A DNA stretch of 28,166 bases, from assembly GCA_003533785.1 (NCBI GenBank), contig DQCR01000013.1, positions 1-28,166 on the forward strand. The letters are read 5' to 3'. The notes under the pieces were generated by a model. It was not told the origin of the DNA. It was given only the letters and a program-made list of their open reading frames with translations, and searched no databases. The translations under genes were made by a program, and so were the position numbers. The DNA comes from Flavobacteriaceae bacterium. GTDB taxonomy: Bacteria; Bacteroidota; Bacteroidia; Flavobacteriales; Flavobacteriaceae. Shown here piece by piece: positions 17,162-25,813 of this stretch (positions are counted from its first letter, which is position 1; the number at the start of each line of letters is the position of its first letter).

Positions 17162-18163
17162 CTATTCTATTTTATGCTTTATAAATGGATAATCATTTTG
17201 TTCATATACGGCATCGTACATAAGCTGTTTTTCTGGAAAAGGAGATTCTTCGGCAAACTTTTCACACTCTGCGACTCTCGTCTTTACCTCCTTATCAATA
17301 ATATCTAAATCGTCCTGAGAAGCGTAGTTTTTTGTGAGAATGGTTTCTTTCACTTTAGTTATGGGGTCTATTTTGCGATATTCTTCCACCTCTTCTTTGG
17401 TTCGATAATGTTGTGCGTCCGACATGGAATGGCCTCGGTATCGGTAGGTTTTCATTTCCAAAAAGGAAGGCCCTTTACCGGCTCGAGCATGTTGGATTGC
17501 TTTGTCCATCGCTTTGGCTACAGCAACAGGATCCATTCCGTCAACAGGTTCACAAGGCATTTCATAGCCCAACCCCAATTTCCATATCTCCTGATGACTG
17601 GCTGTTCGAGCGACAGAAGTTCCCATGGCATATCCATTGTTTTCAACAACAAAAACTACTGGAAGCTGCCATAAAGTTGCCAAATTCAAGGTTTCGTGAA
17701 GCGATCCTTGACGGACAGCGCCATCTCCCATATAGCAGAGCGTTACATTGTCTCTTTTAAAATATTGATCTCCAAAGGCCATCCCAGCACCTAGGGGAAT
17801 TTGTCCCCCGACAATACCATGACCTCCATGAAAATGGTGCTCTTTAGAAAAAATATGCATGGATCCGCCAAGTCCCATTGAAGTCCCTGTTGCCTTTCCA
17901 AAAAGTTCGGCCATCACTCTTTTGGGGTCTACTCCTAGGCCGATGGGTTGCACATGATTTCGGTAGGCAGTGATCATTCTATCTTTGCCAATTTCCATAG
18001 CGTGGAGAGAACCAGCCAACACGGCTTCTTGACCGTTGTATAGATGCAAAAATCCTCTTACTTTTTGCTGGATATAGACTGCCGCTAATTTGTCCTCAAA
18101 CTTTCGCCAAAAAAGCATATCCTTGTACCATTGTATATAGGTCTGCTTGGTGATTTTCTTCAT
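17162..18163 (-). CDS. pdhA: Pyruvate dehydrogenase E1 component, alpha subunit
   Basis: A 333-residue thiamine-diphosphate enzyme subunit that decarboxylates pyruvate and acetylates the E2 lipoyl arm. The cofactor motif begins GDGAVRQG (146-153) and ends ENN (174-176). MGLGGSMHIF, HGGHGIVGGQIPLGAG and the loop YRGHSMSDAQHYR are strongly conserved E1-alpha segments. An E1-beta gene (pdhB) is needed for activity and is not adjacent; the downstream gene is E2. A candidate promoter box lies about 38 bp upstream, so this gene probably starts the pdhA-pdhC-SDR-SprT transcript. Confidence 0.95.
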   Translation of the reverse strand: MKKITKQTYIQWYKDMLFWRKFEDKLAAVYIQQKVRGFLHLYNGQEAVLAGSLHAMEIGKDRMITAYRNHVQPIGLGVDPKRVMAELFGKATGTSMGLGGSMHIFSKEHHFHGGHGIVGGQIPLGAGMAFGDQYFKRDNVTLCYMGDGAVRQGSLHETLNLATLWQLPVVFVVENNGYAMGTSVARTASHQEIWKLGLGYEMPCEPVDGMDPVAVAKAMDKAIQHARAGKGPSFLEMKTYRYRGHSMSDAQHYRTKEEVEEYRKIDPITKVKETILTKNYASQDDLDIIDKEVKTRVAECEKFAEESPFPEKQLMYDAVYEQNDYPFIKHKIE

Positions 18164-18200
18164 AAATCCAATTGGATAGGTTACAATTCAAATTCTAGTA

Positions 18201-18229
18201 CAAAAATAGTTAATTAATTCCAGATGAAA
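18201..18229 (-). promoter_or_regulatory. Candidate promoter of the pdhA operon
   Basis: On the minus strand TTTC (18226-18229), a 17-nt spacer and TATTTTTG (18201-18208). The downstream box matches TAnnTTTG fully; the upstream box differs from TTTG in one base. It lies 38 nt before the pdhA start. Confidence 0.45.
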
Positions 18230-18239
18230 GAGTGAAAAA

Positions 18240-19406
18240 TCATTCCTCCTCAGGAAGTTCTATGCCATTCGCCAAATCAAAACTCAATGAAAAACGCAAG
18301 GTGTTTTCCAAAGGACTTCGAACCGAAGACGTGGAAAATAAATAGGAAATATCTACCTGCATTTGATTGATTAACAAACCGGCACCAAAGGTTATATATC
18401 TTCGTGCTCCTTTTTCCTTGCTTTCATTAAAGTATCCTGTACGTAAGGCCAATACATTTTGAAATTTATACTCCAAGCCAGCAGCCCAAGTAATTTCCTT
18501 TAATTCTTCTGAAAAGCCATCCTCAGCATCATTAAAGGATTCAAAAATACCTCTAAGAAAATTTACATCAGGTTGCGCATAGACACTTGTCCCTTGATCA
18601 TTTATAGTTGCTACAGGAGAAGGAACAAGAAGCTTGTTGAATTCCAAATTGAGACTCATCGAGGAGTCACTATCAAAAATCCAATCTGCGCTGGTTCCGA
18701 CTTTTAAATTAGTGGGTAAAAAGTTTTTCTGTCCACCAATATCATAAACCAACCGAGGCCCAATATTAGAGAGATTAAATCCACTGCGAAAACGCATGTC
18801 ATTTTTACCTACTTTTCGAGTTTTGGATTGGTAAAAACCAGCTATATCCACACCCAATGTATTGGCTGATGCTGCATCACCATCGGAAGATAATTTTAGA
18901 TCTGATCGGATATAACGCCCAGCTACTGACATGGCAAATTGTTCACTGAGTTTTAAAGAATAGGATAAATCAAGCGTTAACTCATTCGGGCGCTCCACAC
19001 CCTGGCTGACAATTGTACCTGAAATGACTTCATTGAATTGGATGTCTCCTAAACTAAAATATTTTAATGACGTTCCCCAAGCCCCCCGCTCTCCTATTTT
19101 TTTGTAATACGTCAAATTACCCAAGAAAATATCATTGACCAACTTGCTCAAATATGGAGTGTAACTGATTCCAATCCCTTTTTCCACTTCCGAAAAAGGA
19201 TATTTCGCTGGATTCCATTGTTGGGAATAGGCATCCGGTGTTGTTGAAACTCCAACATCTCCCATCCCTGCGGCCCGCGCATCGGAAGTAATTAGGACAA
19301 AAGGGACTCCAGTCACGATCACTCTTTCGTTGATTTGCCCCCAAATGATGACTGGGTATATCAACATCACTAACAAAGTACAAGGAATTGATTTGGATAA
19401 GTTCAT
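18240..19406 (-). CDS. porV: Type IX secretion system outer membrane protein PorV
   Basis: A 388-residue outer-membrane beta-barrel with a signal peptide (first 23 or so residues, ending VIIWGQ). The mature start RVIVTGVPFVLITSDARAAG is the PorV hallmark, followed by MGDVGVSTTPDAYSQQWNPA. The rest alternates hydrophobic and polar residues in short strands, in keeping with a FadL-like barrel of the usual PorV length. PorV shuttles type IX cargo from the Sov translocon to the PorU attachment complex. It is divergent from gldJ across about 180 bp. porU, which I would expect close by, is not in the window. Confidence 0.93.
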   Translation of the reverse strand: MNLSKSIPCTLLVMLIYPVIIWGQINERVIVTGVPFVLITSDARAAGMGDVGVSTTPDAYSQQWNPAKYPFSEVEKGIGISYTPYLSKLVNDIFLGNLTYYKKIGERGAWGTSLKYFSLGDIQFNEVISGTIVSQGVERPNELTLDLSYSLKLSEQFAMSVAGRYIRSDLKLSSDGDAASANTLGVDIAGFYQSKTRKVGKNDMRFRSGFNLSNIGPRLVYDIGGQKNFLPTNLKVGTSADWIFDSDSSMSLNLEFNKLLVPSPVATINDQGTSVYAQPDVNFLRGIFESFNDAEDGFSEELKEITWAAGLEYKFQNVLALRTGYFNESKEKGARRYITFGAGLLINQMQVDISYLFSTSSVRSPLENTLRFSLSFDLANGIELPEEE

Positions 19407-19562
19407 ACACCTGTAAAACGTTCAAACAAGGGTTTTCGTGTGTAAATAGCCTGTTTAAAACTACTTTTTTTAGAAATCTAAATAACCTACATACTAAGAA
19501 TTAATATCCAACGTTAGATATAGAGTGAATTACTTTACATATGCTATTTGTAAATGATATTC

Positions 19563-19570
19563 TATATTTG
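19563..19570 (+). promoter_or_regulatory. Candidate -7 box for gldJ
   Basis: TATATTTG is a full TAnnTTTG match, 10-16 nt upstream of the two possible gldJ starts. It lies downstream of a further in-frame ATG at 19554, so, if real, that ATG cannot be the start. No clear -33 box at the usual spacing. Confidence 0.5.
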
Positions 19571-19586
19571 TAGTAGTACTATGCAC

Positions 19587-21287
19587 ATGAAAAGATCATA
19601 TCTTAAATCGTTTATTAGCCTGTCTATATTTGCCCTGCTATTGGCAAGTTGTGGAAAAAACAACATGTCACGAGGAACTGGTTGGGCCATCAACTCTAAA
19701 AGTGGTGGTTTTCAATACAATACCGATTTTGAAGAACAAGAAACAGGTCCAGGCCTAGTCTTTATTGAAGGGGGTACCTTCACCAAGGGACAGGTTCAAG
19801 ACGACGTTATGCACGACTGGAACAATGCTCCTACTCAACAACATGTGATGTCTTTTTACATCGATGAAACAGAGGTTACCAATTTGATGTACAATGAATA
19901 CTTAAATTGGTTAGAAACTGTATTTCCAACTCAAAATCCTGATTATCAACTTATTTACAACGGTGCGCTTCCCGATACATTAGTCTGGAGAAATACTCTT
20001 GGTTATGTTGAAGAACTAACAACCAACTATCTCAGACATCCGGCGTATTCAGAATACCCTGTCGTAGGTGTCAACTGGTTGCAAGCGGTTCAATATGCAG
20101 AATGGCGGTCTGATAGAGTGAATGAATTCATTTTAGAACGTGAAGGGTTTGTAAAAAAAGACGTCCGCTACACCGAAGTAGATGCTAATAGTACCTTCAA
20201 TACAAAAACCTATTTGCAACGCCCAGAAGTTTCCTATGGAGGAAAAACAGATAGCTTAAGTGAAAATAATACCCCTCTTATCAATTCAGGGAAAAGAGGA
20301 ACCGTTCAAAAAGATACGGCGACCATTAATAATTATGCGAAGATTGAGAACGGACTCTTTCTTCTATCCTACCGACTGCCCACAGAAACGGAATGGGAGT
20401 ATGCTGCTCTTGCTTTGGTCGGTGATCGAGAATACAATACCTATAGAGGGAAGAAAAAATACCCATGGTCGGGAGAATATACGCGCTCAGGAGAACGAAG
20501 AACGGAGGGAGATCAATTGGCTAACTTTAAATTTGGTAAAGGAGATTATGGCGGAATCGCTGGTTGGTCTGATGATGGAGGAGACATCACCATACAAGTT
20601 AAATCCTACCCACCCAATGATTTCGGAGTATACGACATGGCTGGAAATGTAGCCGAATGGGTTTCCGATGTCTATCGTCCTATCATTGATGACGAGTATA
20701 ATGATTTCAATTATTACCGAGGAAATATATACACCAAAAGCGTTATTGGTGAGGACGGGAAAGCCGAAATAGTCCCTGAAGATGAATTGGTCTTCGATAC
20801 CCTTCCGAATGGAAAAGTATACTTAAAGAAAATACCAGGAAACATAGTGGAAGAAGCCATAGACGAAGAAGAAACCTTTCTGCGACAAAATTTTTCAGAA
20901 AGTGACAATCGCAACTTCCGTGATGGGGATAGAGAATCCACAAAGAAATTTCGTGATCTCCCCGATGAAAATAGTGAGGAATCCAATAAACCGGAATCCA
21001 ATATGATGTACAATGCCCCCATTCATGCAAAAGTATCCTATGACGCTGAAGGGAATCGTATCGTTACGGTAGATAAATCCAACAAAAGAACCTCATTAAT
21101 CACTGATGAAGTAAGAGTCTATAAGGGGGGGTCCTGGAAAGACCGTGCTTACTGGCTTGACCCAGCCCAAAGACGTTATCTTCCCCAATACATCGCCACC
21201 GACTACATCGGGTTCCGTTGTGCCATGTCTCGCGTGGGTTCGAAAAATAAAATCAAGAAAACAGCGCGCCACAAGCGTTCTAAATAA
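19587..21287 (+). CDS. gldJ: Gliding motility lipoprotein GldJ
   Basis: A 566-residue lipoprotein essential for gliding and type IX secretion in Flavobacteriia. The start at 19587 gives a compact lipoprotein signal peptide, basic MKRS, then a hydrophobic core and the lipobox LLASC with the lipidated cysteine at residue 22. ATG codons at 19554 and 19581 are also in frame; the first would spoil the signal peptide. GTGWAINSKSGGFQYN and FIEGGTFTKGQ mark the formylglycine-generating/sulfatase-modifying fold shared with GldK. The ending DPAQRRYLPQYIATDYIGFR is typical of that fold. The length agrees with known GldJ. The first in-frame codons of murF follow after a hairpin terminator. Confidence 0.93.
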   Translation: MKRSYLKSFISLSIFALLLASCGKNNMSRGTGWAINSKSGGFQYNTDFEEQETGPGLVFIEGGTFTKGQVQDDVMHDWNNAPTQQHVMSFYIDETEVTNLMYNEYLNWLETVFPTQNPDYQLIYNGALPDTLVWRNTLGYVEELTTNYLRHPAYSEYPVVGVNWLQAVQYAEWRSDRVNEFILEREGFVKKDVRYTEVDANSTFNTKTYLQRPEVSYGGKTDSLSENNTPLINSGKRGTVQKDTATINNYAKIENGLFLLSYRLPTETEWEYAALALVGDREYNTYRGKKKYPWSGEYTRSGERRTEGDQLANFKFGKGDYGGIAGWSDDGGDITIQVKSYPPNDFGVYDMAGNVAEWVSDVYRPIIDDEYNDFNYYRGNIYTKSVIGEDGKAEIVPEDELVFDTLPNGKVYLKKIPGNIVEEAIDEEETFLRQNFSESDNRNFRDGDRESTKKFRDLPDENSEESNKPESNMMYNAPIHAKVSYDAEGNRIVTVDKSNKRTSLITDEVRVYKGGSWKDRAYWLDPAQRRYLPQYIATDYIGFRCAMSRVGSKNKIKKTARHKRSK

Positions 21288-21294
21288 TTCCAAC

Positions 21295-21323
21295 AAAAAG
21301 GCATCTTCTAAAGATGCCTTTTT
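21295..21323 (+). terminator. Strong hairpin terminator after gldJ
   Basis: A perfect 13-bp inverted repeat: AAAAAGGCATCTT (21295-21307), 3-nt loop CTA, AAGATGCCTTTTT (21311-21323). The A and T runs at the base make it a good intrinsic terminator in both directions. It sits 7 bp after the gldJ stop and 8 bp before the chosen murF start. Confidence 0.85.
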
Positions 21324-21331
21324 GTTTACCT

Positions 21332-22621
21332 ATGGAAATTGCTGAATTATATCAACGTTTCTTAGCATCCCAAGGCGTTTTCACAGACACAAGAAAACCC
21401 CTCCCAAGGGGGTTGTTTTTTGCTTTACAAGGGCCCAATTTTAATGCTGATTCTTTTGCGGAAACCGCACTAGAATTAGGGGCTATCGCCGCTGTAGTAT
21501 CTAAGAAAAAGGCATTCTCTTCGAGGGTGAAAGAGTTCATAGCAGTGGATGACCCCTTAATCACGTTGCAACAACTCGCCAACTATCATCGCAGACAACT
21601 CAGCACACAAATCATTGCACTTACAGGCAGTAATGGAAAGACAACCACCAAAGAACTGATGGCAGCCGTGTTGAGTAGCCATTTTAAAACCACAGCAACG
21701 ATAGGTAATCTCAACAATCATATTGGTGTTCCATTAACGTTGTTGGCTATTCCTCCGGATGCAGAAATCGCTATTATTGAAATGGGTGCCAATCATCTTG
21801 GAGAGATTGCTAATTTGTCTGCAATTGTCGAACCTGATTTGGGCTATATTACCAATTTTGGTAAAGCCCATTTAGAAGGCTTTGGAGGGACAGATGGAGT
21901 TATAAAAGGAAAATCTGAGCTCTACCGCTATCTGAAAAAAAATCAAAAAAAGGCGTTTATTAATGGAGACGATGCCAAACAAATGGAATTGAGCCAGAAT
22001 CTATTAAAAAGCTCTTTTGGCACGGATTCGTCTTGTGCTTTTCAAGTACAGTATGAATCCCATCCTGATGAATTAATTGTCAAAACAGCAGAAGGAAACC
22101 TAAGTAGCCCCCTCCACGGAAGCTACAACCTACCCAATATTGCAGCGGCTTATGCCCTAGGGAAACATTTTCAAGTTCCCTTTAAAAAAATTAAATCGGC
22201 TATTGAGGCTTATCAAGCCGTCAACAACCGATCGCAATGTATTGAAAATGAGGGGACGGTCATCATTTTGGATGCTTACAATGCCAACCCTTCAAGTATG
22301 AAAGCTGCTTTGGATAGCTTTTATGAACAATTTACAGAAGACCGGGTGGTCATCTTAGGGGATATGCTAGAGCTTGGTGAATACAAAGAAAAAGAACATC
22401 AAGAACTAGCTAATTATATTAAACAAAAAGAACATGAAAAAGTAGTTATAATTGGCGAAGTATTCTCTTCCCTTCAAATTTCTATACCAAACTTGGAAAA
22501 ACATACTTCAACGTCTGCTTTTTTGTCTAGGATCAATCCAGCTGAATTTAAGGGGAAAAATATCCTAATTAAAGGATCGCGTCGATTGGCCATGGAACGA
22601 ATTGTTAAAAAGATAACTTAG
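21332..22621 (+). CDS. murF: UDP-N-acetylmuramoyl-tripeptide--D-alanyl-D-alanine ligase (MurF)
   Basis: A 429-residue Mur ligase that adds D-Ala-D-Ala to the UDP-MurNAc tripeptide, the last cytoplasmic step of the peptidoglycan precursor. The ATP loop GSNGKTTTKEL, the segment EMGANHLGEI and DAYNANPSSMKAAL are MurF signatures, and STDTRK-like FTDTRKPL near residue 20 is the substrate loop. An in-frame ATG at 21314 lies inside the terminator stem; ATG 21332 (MEIAELYQRF) matches the usual amino terminus and was chosen. It follows gldJ as in other Flavobacteriia, here separated by the terminator. Confidence 0.93.
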   Translation: MEIAELYQRFLASQGVFTDTRKPLPRGLFFALQGPNFNADSFAETALELGAIAAVVSKKKAFSSRVKEFIAVDDPLITLQQLANYHRRQLSTQIIALTGSNGKTTTKELMAAVLSSHFKTTATIGNLNNHIGVPLTLLAIPPDAEIAIIEMGANHLGEIANLSAIVEPDLGYITNFGKAHLEGFGGTDGVIKGKSELYRYLKKNQKKAFINGDDAKQMELSQNLLKSSFGTDSSCAFQVQYESHPDELIVKTAEGNLSSPLHGSYNLPNIAAAYALGKHFQVPFKKIKSAIEAYQAVNNRSQCIENEGTVIILDAYNANPSSMKAALDSFYEQFTEDRVVILGDMLELGEYKEKEHQELANYIKQKEHEKVVIIGEVFSSLQISIPNLEKHTSTSAFLSRINPAEFKGKNILIKGSRRLAMERIVKKIT

Positions 22622-22634
22622 TTAAAAGATGATC

Positions 22635-25019
22635 TTACACTTTGATCCGTTTCGCTTCTTCAGCTGATTTGATTTTCTTCATTTTCAAGTTTTGATTCCC
22701 AAAATTATACAGAATGGAAAACTTGATTTGCGGCTGACGAAAATCCCACCGCATAATTTGGGTAAATAATTCTGATCCCATTGATGAAACTTTAAAAATT
22801 TGAGTGTCCAATATATTGTCGCCATTGAGCGTATAGGTCAAGTTTTTATATTTCTTCTGTAGAGATAAATTTAATGATCCGATTGGATCGATTCGATTGA
22901 TTCCAAAAATAGAGCGAGATTGGAAAAAGCCCCATACTTGAAAAGTGATTCCATTTCCAAGAGTGAAGTTATTGTTTAAATTGAATCTGATATTTGAATT
23001 TTCGATTCGTGAGAGAGCACCATCTACTGTATCTTCTAAAATAGTTTGTGAAAGGGTTGTGAAAAATCGGGCATTCCACTGTGATATTGGATAAAATGAA
23101 TAACTGAGAATGGCACTCCAAGTTTGCTGTTTGTCAATATTATCTGAAATCATTGTCAAAAAACCACTTTCGGGGTCAACACTGGGTTGAAAACGGGAAA
23201 CACCATCCGTTTCATCGGTGTATTGCAGGCTGATATTAATCGATTTAAATCGATAGTCTATCTGTAAATTGTCGGTGAAAGATGCCCGTAAAGCTACATT
23301 TCCCTGAAAGGCCTGGTTGATGTCTACAAAATAAACAAAGGGTGCCATATCTGTAAAGGCAGGCCTATTAATCCGTTTACTATAAGAAAAATTTAAGTTG
23401 TTAAAGTCATTAAGCTTATAACCCAAAAATAAAGAAGGAAAAAAATTACCGTATTCGCGGTTAACCACCAATTGATTAGTCAATAAAGAAGTTAATTTTG
23501 TGTCTGTGTCTTCGTAGCGAAGACCCGCCTGAAGCGTAAGTTTTTCGCCTAGGCTGGATCGGATTTGAGCATAGGCAGCAGCAATACCCTCTTCCAATTG
23601 ACTTTGATTGGCAAAATTAGCATCATATACATTATCACGAAATAGTTCATTACGGTTCATAAAGCTGTTAGATACGTACTTGAGTCCGGAAGTGAAGTTG
23701 ATGGATGAAGTGAGGTCTGTTTCGAAATCCAAGGCGTACACCTCGATTTTAAATGGAGAATTTTTGGTTGAATTTAAATTCAAAAACTGATTGTTCAATC
23801 CTCCGTTATCAAGATTTATTTGATAATCTACTGGCTGATCATTATCGTATTTGAGATAATCGTAAGCTATTTGAAGCTTGGATTTCTCAGACGTTTTGTA
23901 AGAAACAGATGCCCCAATTTGAGCATTTTTCCAAAAATTGTCTTCAGAGGAAAAGTAAATATCTTCACTGTTTATTGTCCCTGAATTTTGAATGTTTTTA
24001 TCTTCGGTCATACGGTATGCATTGGAATACCCAGAAACAACCGTGCCGATATTAACTTTTTCACTGAGATCCACATCATAAGAAAAGCGAAGGTTTTGAA
24101 CGACACGATTGTTGTCCCTAGTCGCTTTAATAAAGCTATTGTTTTCTGTATTGTCAATTCTTATGAATCGATCGGCTTCAAAGGAAATAGGCAAATTGTT
24201 ATTATTGACCGAATAGTTAAATACAAGATTGGATTTTTCTGCTTTTACATTGAAATTCAAACTGCCATTTTGAGCCAATCGTCTATCTCCTGCACTCAGA
24301 GAAGATGTAAGATTTCCATTATACCCTGCTTCTAAATTTTGTTTGAGTTCAATATTGATAAATCCTGCGTTGCCTTCCGCATCAAATTTGGCAGGAGGGG
24401 TAGTAATCAATTCAACTGTTTTAGCGTTTTCTGCATTGATTCCATTAAGAAATTGTACAAGCGCTGCGGCAGGCATATAACTCAATTTACCATTGATCAT
24501 GACCTGAACTCCGCTTTTACCTAACATGGATATTGACTCATTTTGACGATCCACAATAAGGCCTGGCGTCCGTTCTAGGATATCCAAAATACTAGACCCT
24601 GCTGTAGAGGAGTCGTCTTCTAAATCGATAACGGTTCGATCAATTTCTTTTTTGTAAGGAATTTTTTTACCCACCACCTTAACGTCATTCAATTCAAAAG
24701 ATTCCTCTTTCATTACAAGCTGACCCAATTTGACTTGGGAATTTGTATCAATTGAAAACGCTTTACTTTGTTCATCTTGTAAACCAATGGAAGTAGAAAT
24801 AATATAGTATTCCCCTTTCAGGCCTGTACTAATCTGGAATAGACCATTTTCATTACTGATTCCTCGATCATCAGTCAATTCTCCTGATTTTGTGTATAAT
24901 AAAATGTTTGCAAAGGGGACGGGCTGTTCGAATTCATCTACAATCATTCCCGATATTTTGTTCTGTGAAAAGCCAAGGAGACTAAATAGTAGTAAGAATA
25001 TCGTTGGTGAAAATTGCAT
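22635..25019 (-). CDS. TonB-receptor-like outer membrane beta-barrel protein
   Basis: A 794-residue protein with a signal peptide ending LLGFSQ (residues 1-18). An amino-terminal carboxypeptidase-regulatory-like beta-sandwich follows (KISGMIVDEFEQPVPFANIL to about 100). Next is a plug-like region (about 125-225: ILDILERTPGLIVD, VQVMINGKLSYM, ITTPPAKFDAEGNAGFINIE). The rest is a large barrel. This layout and the GNAGFINI motif fit the outer membrane beta-barrel family often listed as pfam14905, not a classical SusC. No TonB box is obvious and no SusD-like or transporter neighbour helps to name a substrate. It ends without an aromatic residue (AEEAKRIKV), unusual for a barrel end but seen when a periplasmic tail follows. 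Convergent with murF over 13 bp. Confidence 0.85.
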   Translation of the reverse strand: MQFSPTIFLLLFSLLGFSQNKISGMIVDEFEQPVPFANILLYTKSGELTDDRGISNENGLFQISTGLKGEYYIISTSIGLQDEQSKAFSIDTNSQVKLGQLVMKEESFELNDVKVVGKKIPYKKEIDRTVIDLEDDSSTAGSSILDILERTPGLIVDRQNESISMLGKSGVQVMINGKLSYMPAAALVQFLNGINAENAKTVELITTPPAKFDAEGNAGFINIELKQNLEAGYNGNLTSSLSAGDRRLAQNGSLNFNVKAEKSNLVFNYSVNNNNLPISFEADRFIRIDNTENNSFIKATRDNNRVVQNLRFSYDVDLSEKVNIGTVVSGYSNAYRMTEDKNIQNSGTINSEDIYFSSEDNFWKNAQIGASVSYKTSEKSKLQIAYDYLKYDNDQPVDYQINLDNGGLNNQFLNLNSTKNSPFKIEVYALDFETDLTSSINFTSGLKYVSNSFMNRNELFRDNVYDANFANQSQLEEGIAAAYAQIRSSLGEKLTLQAGLRYEDTDTKLTSLLTNQLVVNREYGNFFPSLFLGYKLNDFNNLNFSYSKRINRPAFTDMAPFVYFVDINQAFQGNVALRASFTDNLQIDYRFKSINISLQYTDETDGVSRFQPSVDPESGFLTMISDNIDKQQTWSAILSYSFYPISQWNARFFTTLSQTILEDTVDGALSRIENSNIRFNLNNNFTLGNGITFQVWGFFQSRSIFGINRIDPIGSLNLSLQKKYKNLTYTLNGDNILDTQIFKVSSMGSELFTQIMRWDFRQPQIKFSILYNFGNQNLKMKKIKSAEEAKRIKV

Positions 25020-25060
25020 GTTTATGGTTATTAATGTTTAATTGCAATTTACAATTAAAT

Positions 25061-25120
25061 TTAATATTTACGTTGGGTAAAAGTTAATCCATCTTGTAAG
25101 TACTGGTCAATTAAGTCCAT
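25061..25120 (-). pseudogene. Relic of the 69-codon gene (second gene of the overlapping pair)
   Basis: Read from the ATG at 25120 the frame is MDLIDQYLQDGLTFTQRKY then stop, 19 residues. It aligns with the start of the intact 69-residue protein, MEKTEAFLKDKVVLDKQG, by shared M-D/E, F/YL-K/Q-D and a later RK-x-Y. The start overlaps the end of the upstream relic by 14 bp, exactly as in the intact pair. The early stop removes most of the protein. Similarity by eye is short, and is supported mainly by the conserved gene arrangement. Confidence 0.55.
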
Positions 25121-25300
25121 GTAGCTTATCAAATTTTCCTATGATACTTCCAAGAGCTGAAGGAGGTATTCCCTGTTGGAATCTGACTTGGATGCATCTT
25201 CAACCTCAATAGGCTTTTGGGTAGGGAAGACAAACTTCATGAACTGCAATAAAGCATTCACTCTCAACCTGGATATTATCCTCTAGTAGTAATGCAACGT
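25107..25300 (-). pseudogene. Frameshifted relic of the GRPxGSKNK-type gene
   Basis: On the minus strand the frame at 25270-25139 reads RLRVNALLQFMKFVFPTQKP and IEVEDASKSDSNREYLLQLL before a stop. It aligns with RSRVDALMHVWKYLEPTKKA, IEV and EEYIQRLMDI of the intact protein at 26580-26885, with about 16 of 43 identical. A second frame continues the match downstream (ENFDKLHGLN then stop, against ENYNKLHGKN in the intact gene). A third gives LLLEDN upstream, against EIIEDL. So at least two frameshifts and one stop separate the pieces, and the amino-terminal half including GRPxGSKNK is missing. Confidence 0.75.
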
Positions 25301-25400
25301 TTCTCTTGAATTACAGGAGCTCATTAAACAACGATTTAAAACGATTAATCCAGAGGGTAACTTCGATGCCCAAAAACTCGGAGAAAAGTATTTGTAAATA

Positions 25401-25414
25401 CTTGAATATTCAAG
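25401..25414. repeat. 14-bp perfect palindrome
   Basis: CTTGAATATTCAAG reads the same on both strands. It lies in decayed DNA with no gene nearby that it would clearly control, so it may be chance or a leftover binding site. Confidence 0.4.
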
Positions 25415-25439
25415 AAAATCTGATTATTTGATTTTCAGC

Positions 25440-25472
25440 GATTCTCCATAATCTTTAGAGATTCCATAATCT
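25440..25472. repeat. Short imperfect direct repeat
   Basis: GATTCTCCATAATCT (25440-25454) is followed 5 nt later by GATTCCATAATCT (25460-25472), which differs by a two-base gap. It could be a replication-slippage product or the footprint of a lost insertion. Confidence 0.4.
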
Positions 25473-25775
25473 GGCTCAGTTGTTAGATAATCGACATTAA
25501 GTTAAGTTGAAAGTGTAAAGCCACTGTTCAATGGGTTTTTGAAGAGTTAGCAATAATTATTGATTTTACAATGCTCTCAAAAAGCCATTTTTAGGACTTT
25601 TAGCGTTGTTTTTTGTGTTTTTAGAGCTGTTTGGGTTGAGTAGTAATTACGAAATCCTCAAACGGGATAATCAGCAGTTTTGTAGATCTTACAACAGTGC
25701 TAAAAGTGATCAAATACCAGATGAGTATAAGTCTTAATTTCAGTATGACCTATTTGATCGAAACAATAAGCGACA

Positions 25776-25813
25776 CAACGACAAACCCCACCGATTAAAA
25801 GGGGGTGTAGTTG
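25776..25813. repeat. Imperfect inverted repeat
   Basis: CAAC-n-ACA-nn-CCCC (25776-25789) pairs with GGGG-n-TGT-n-GTTG (about 25801-25813). It lies about 45 bp downstream of the 75-codon membrane-protein gene (minus strand), so it might serve as its transcript end, though there is no clean T run. Confidence 0.35.

Noticed and set aside
25290..25400. Plus-strand open stretch ELIKQRFKTINPEGNFDAQK and a minus-strand one FLGIEVTLWINRFKSLFNEL
   Set aside because: Both are about 32 codons, lie opposite each other, lack a start codon and match nothing I recognise. A weak likeness of the minus one to FIKAYKDFFKTNDL of the 155-residue protein is too short to trust.
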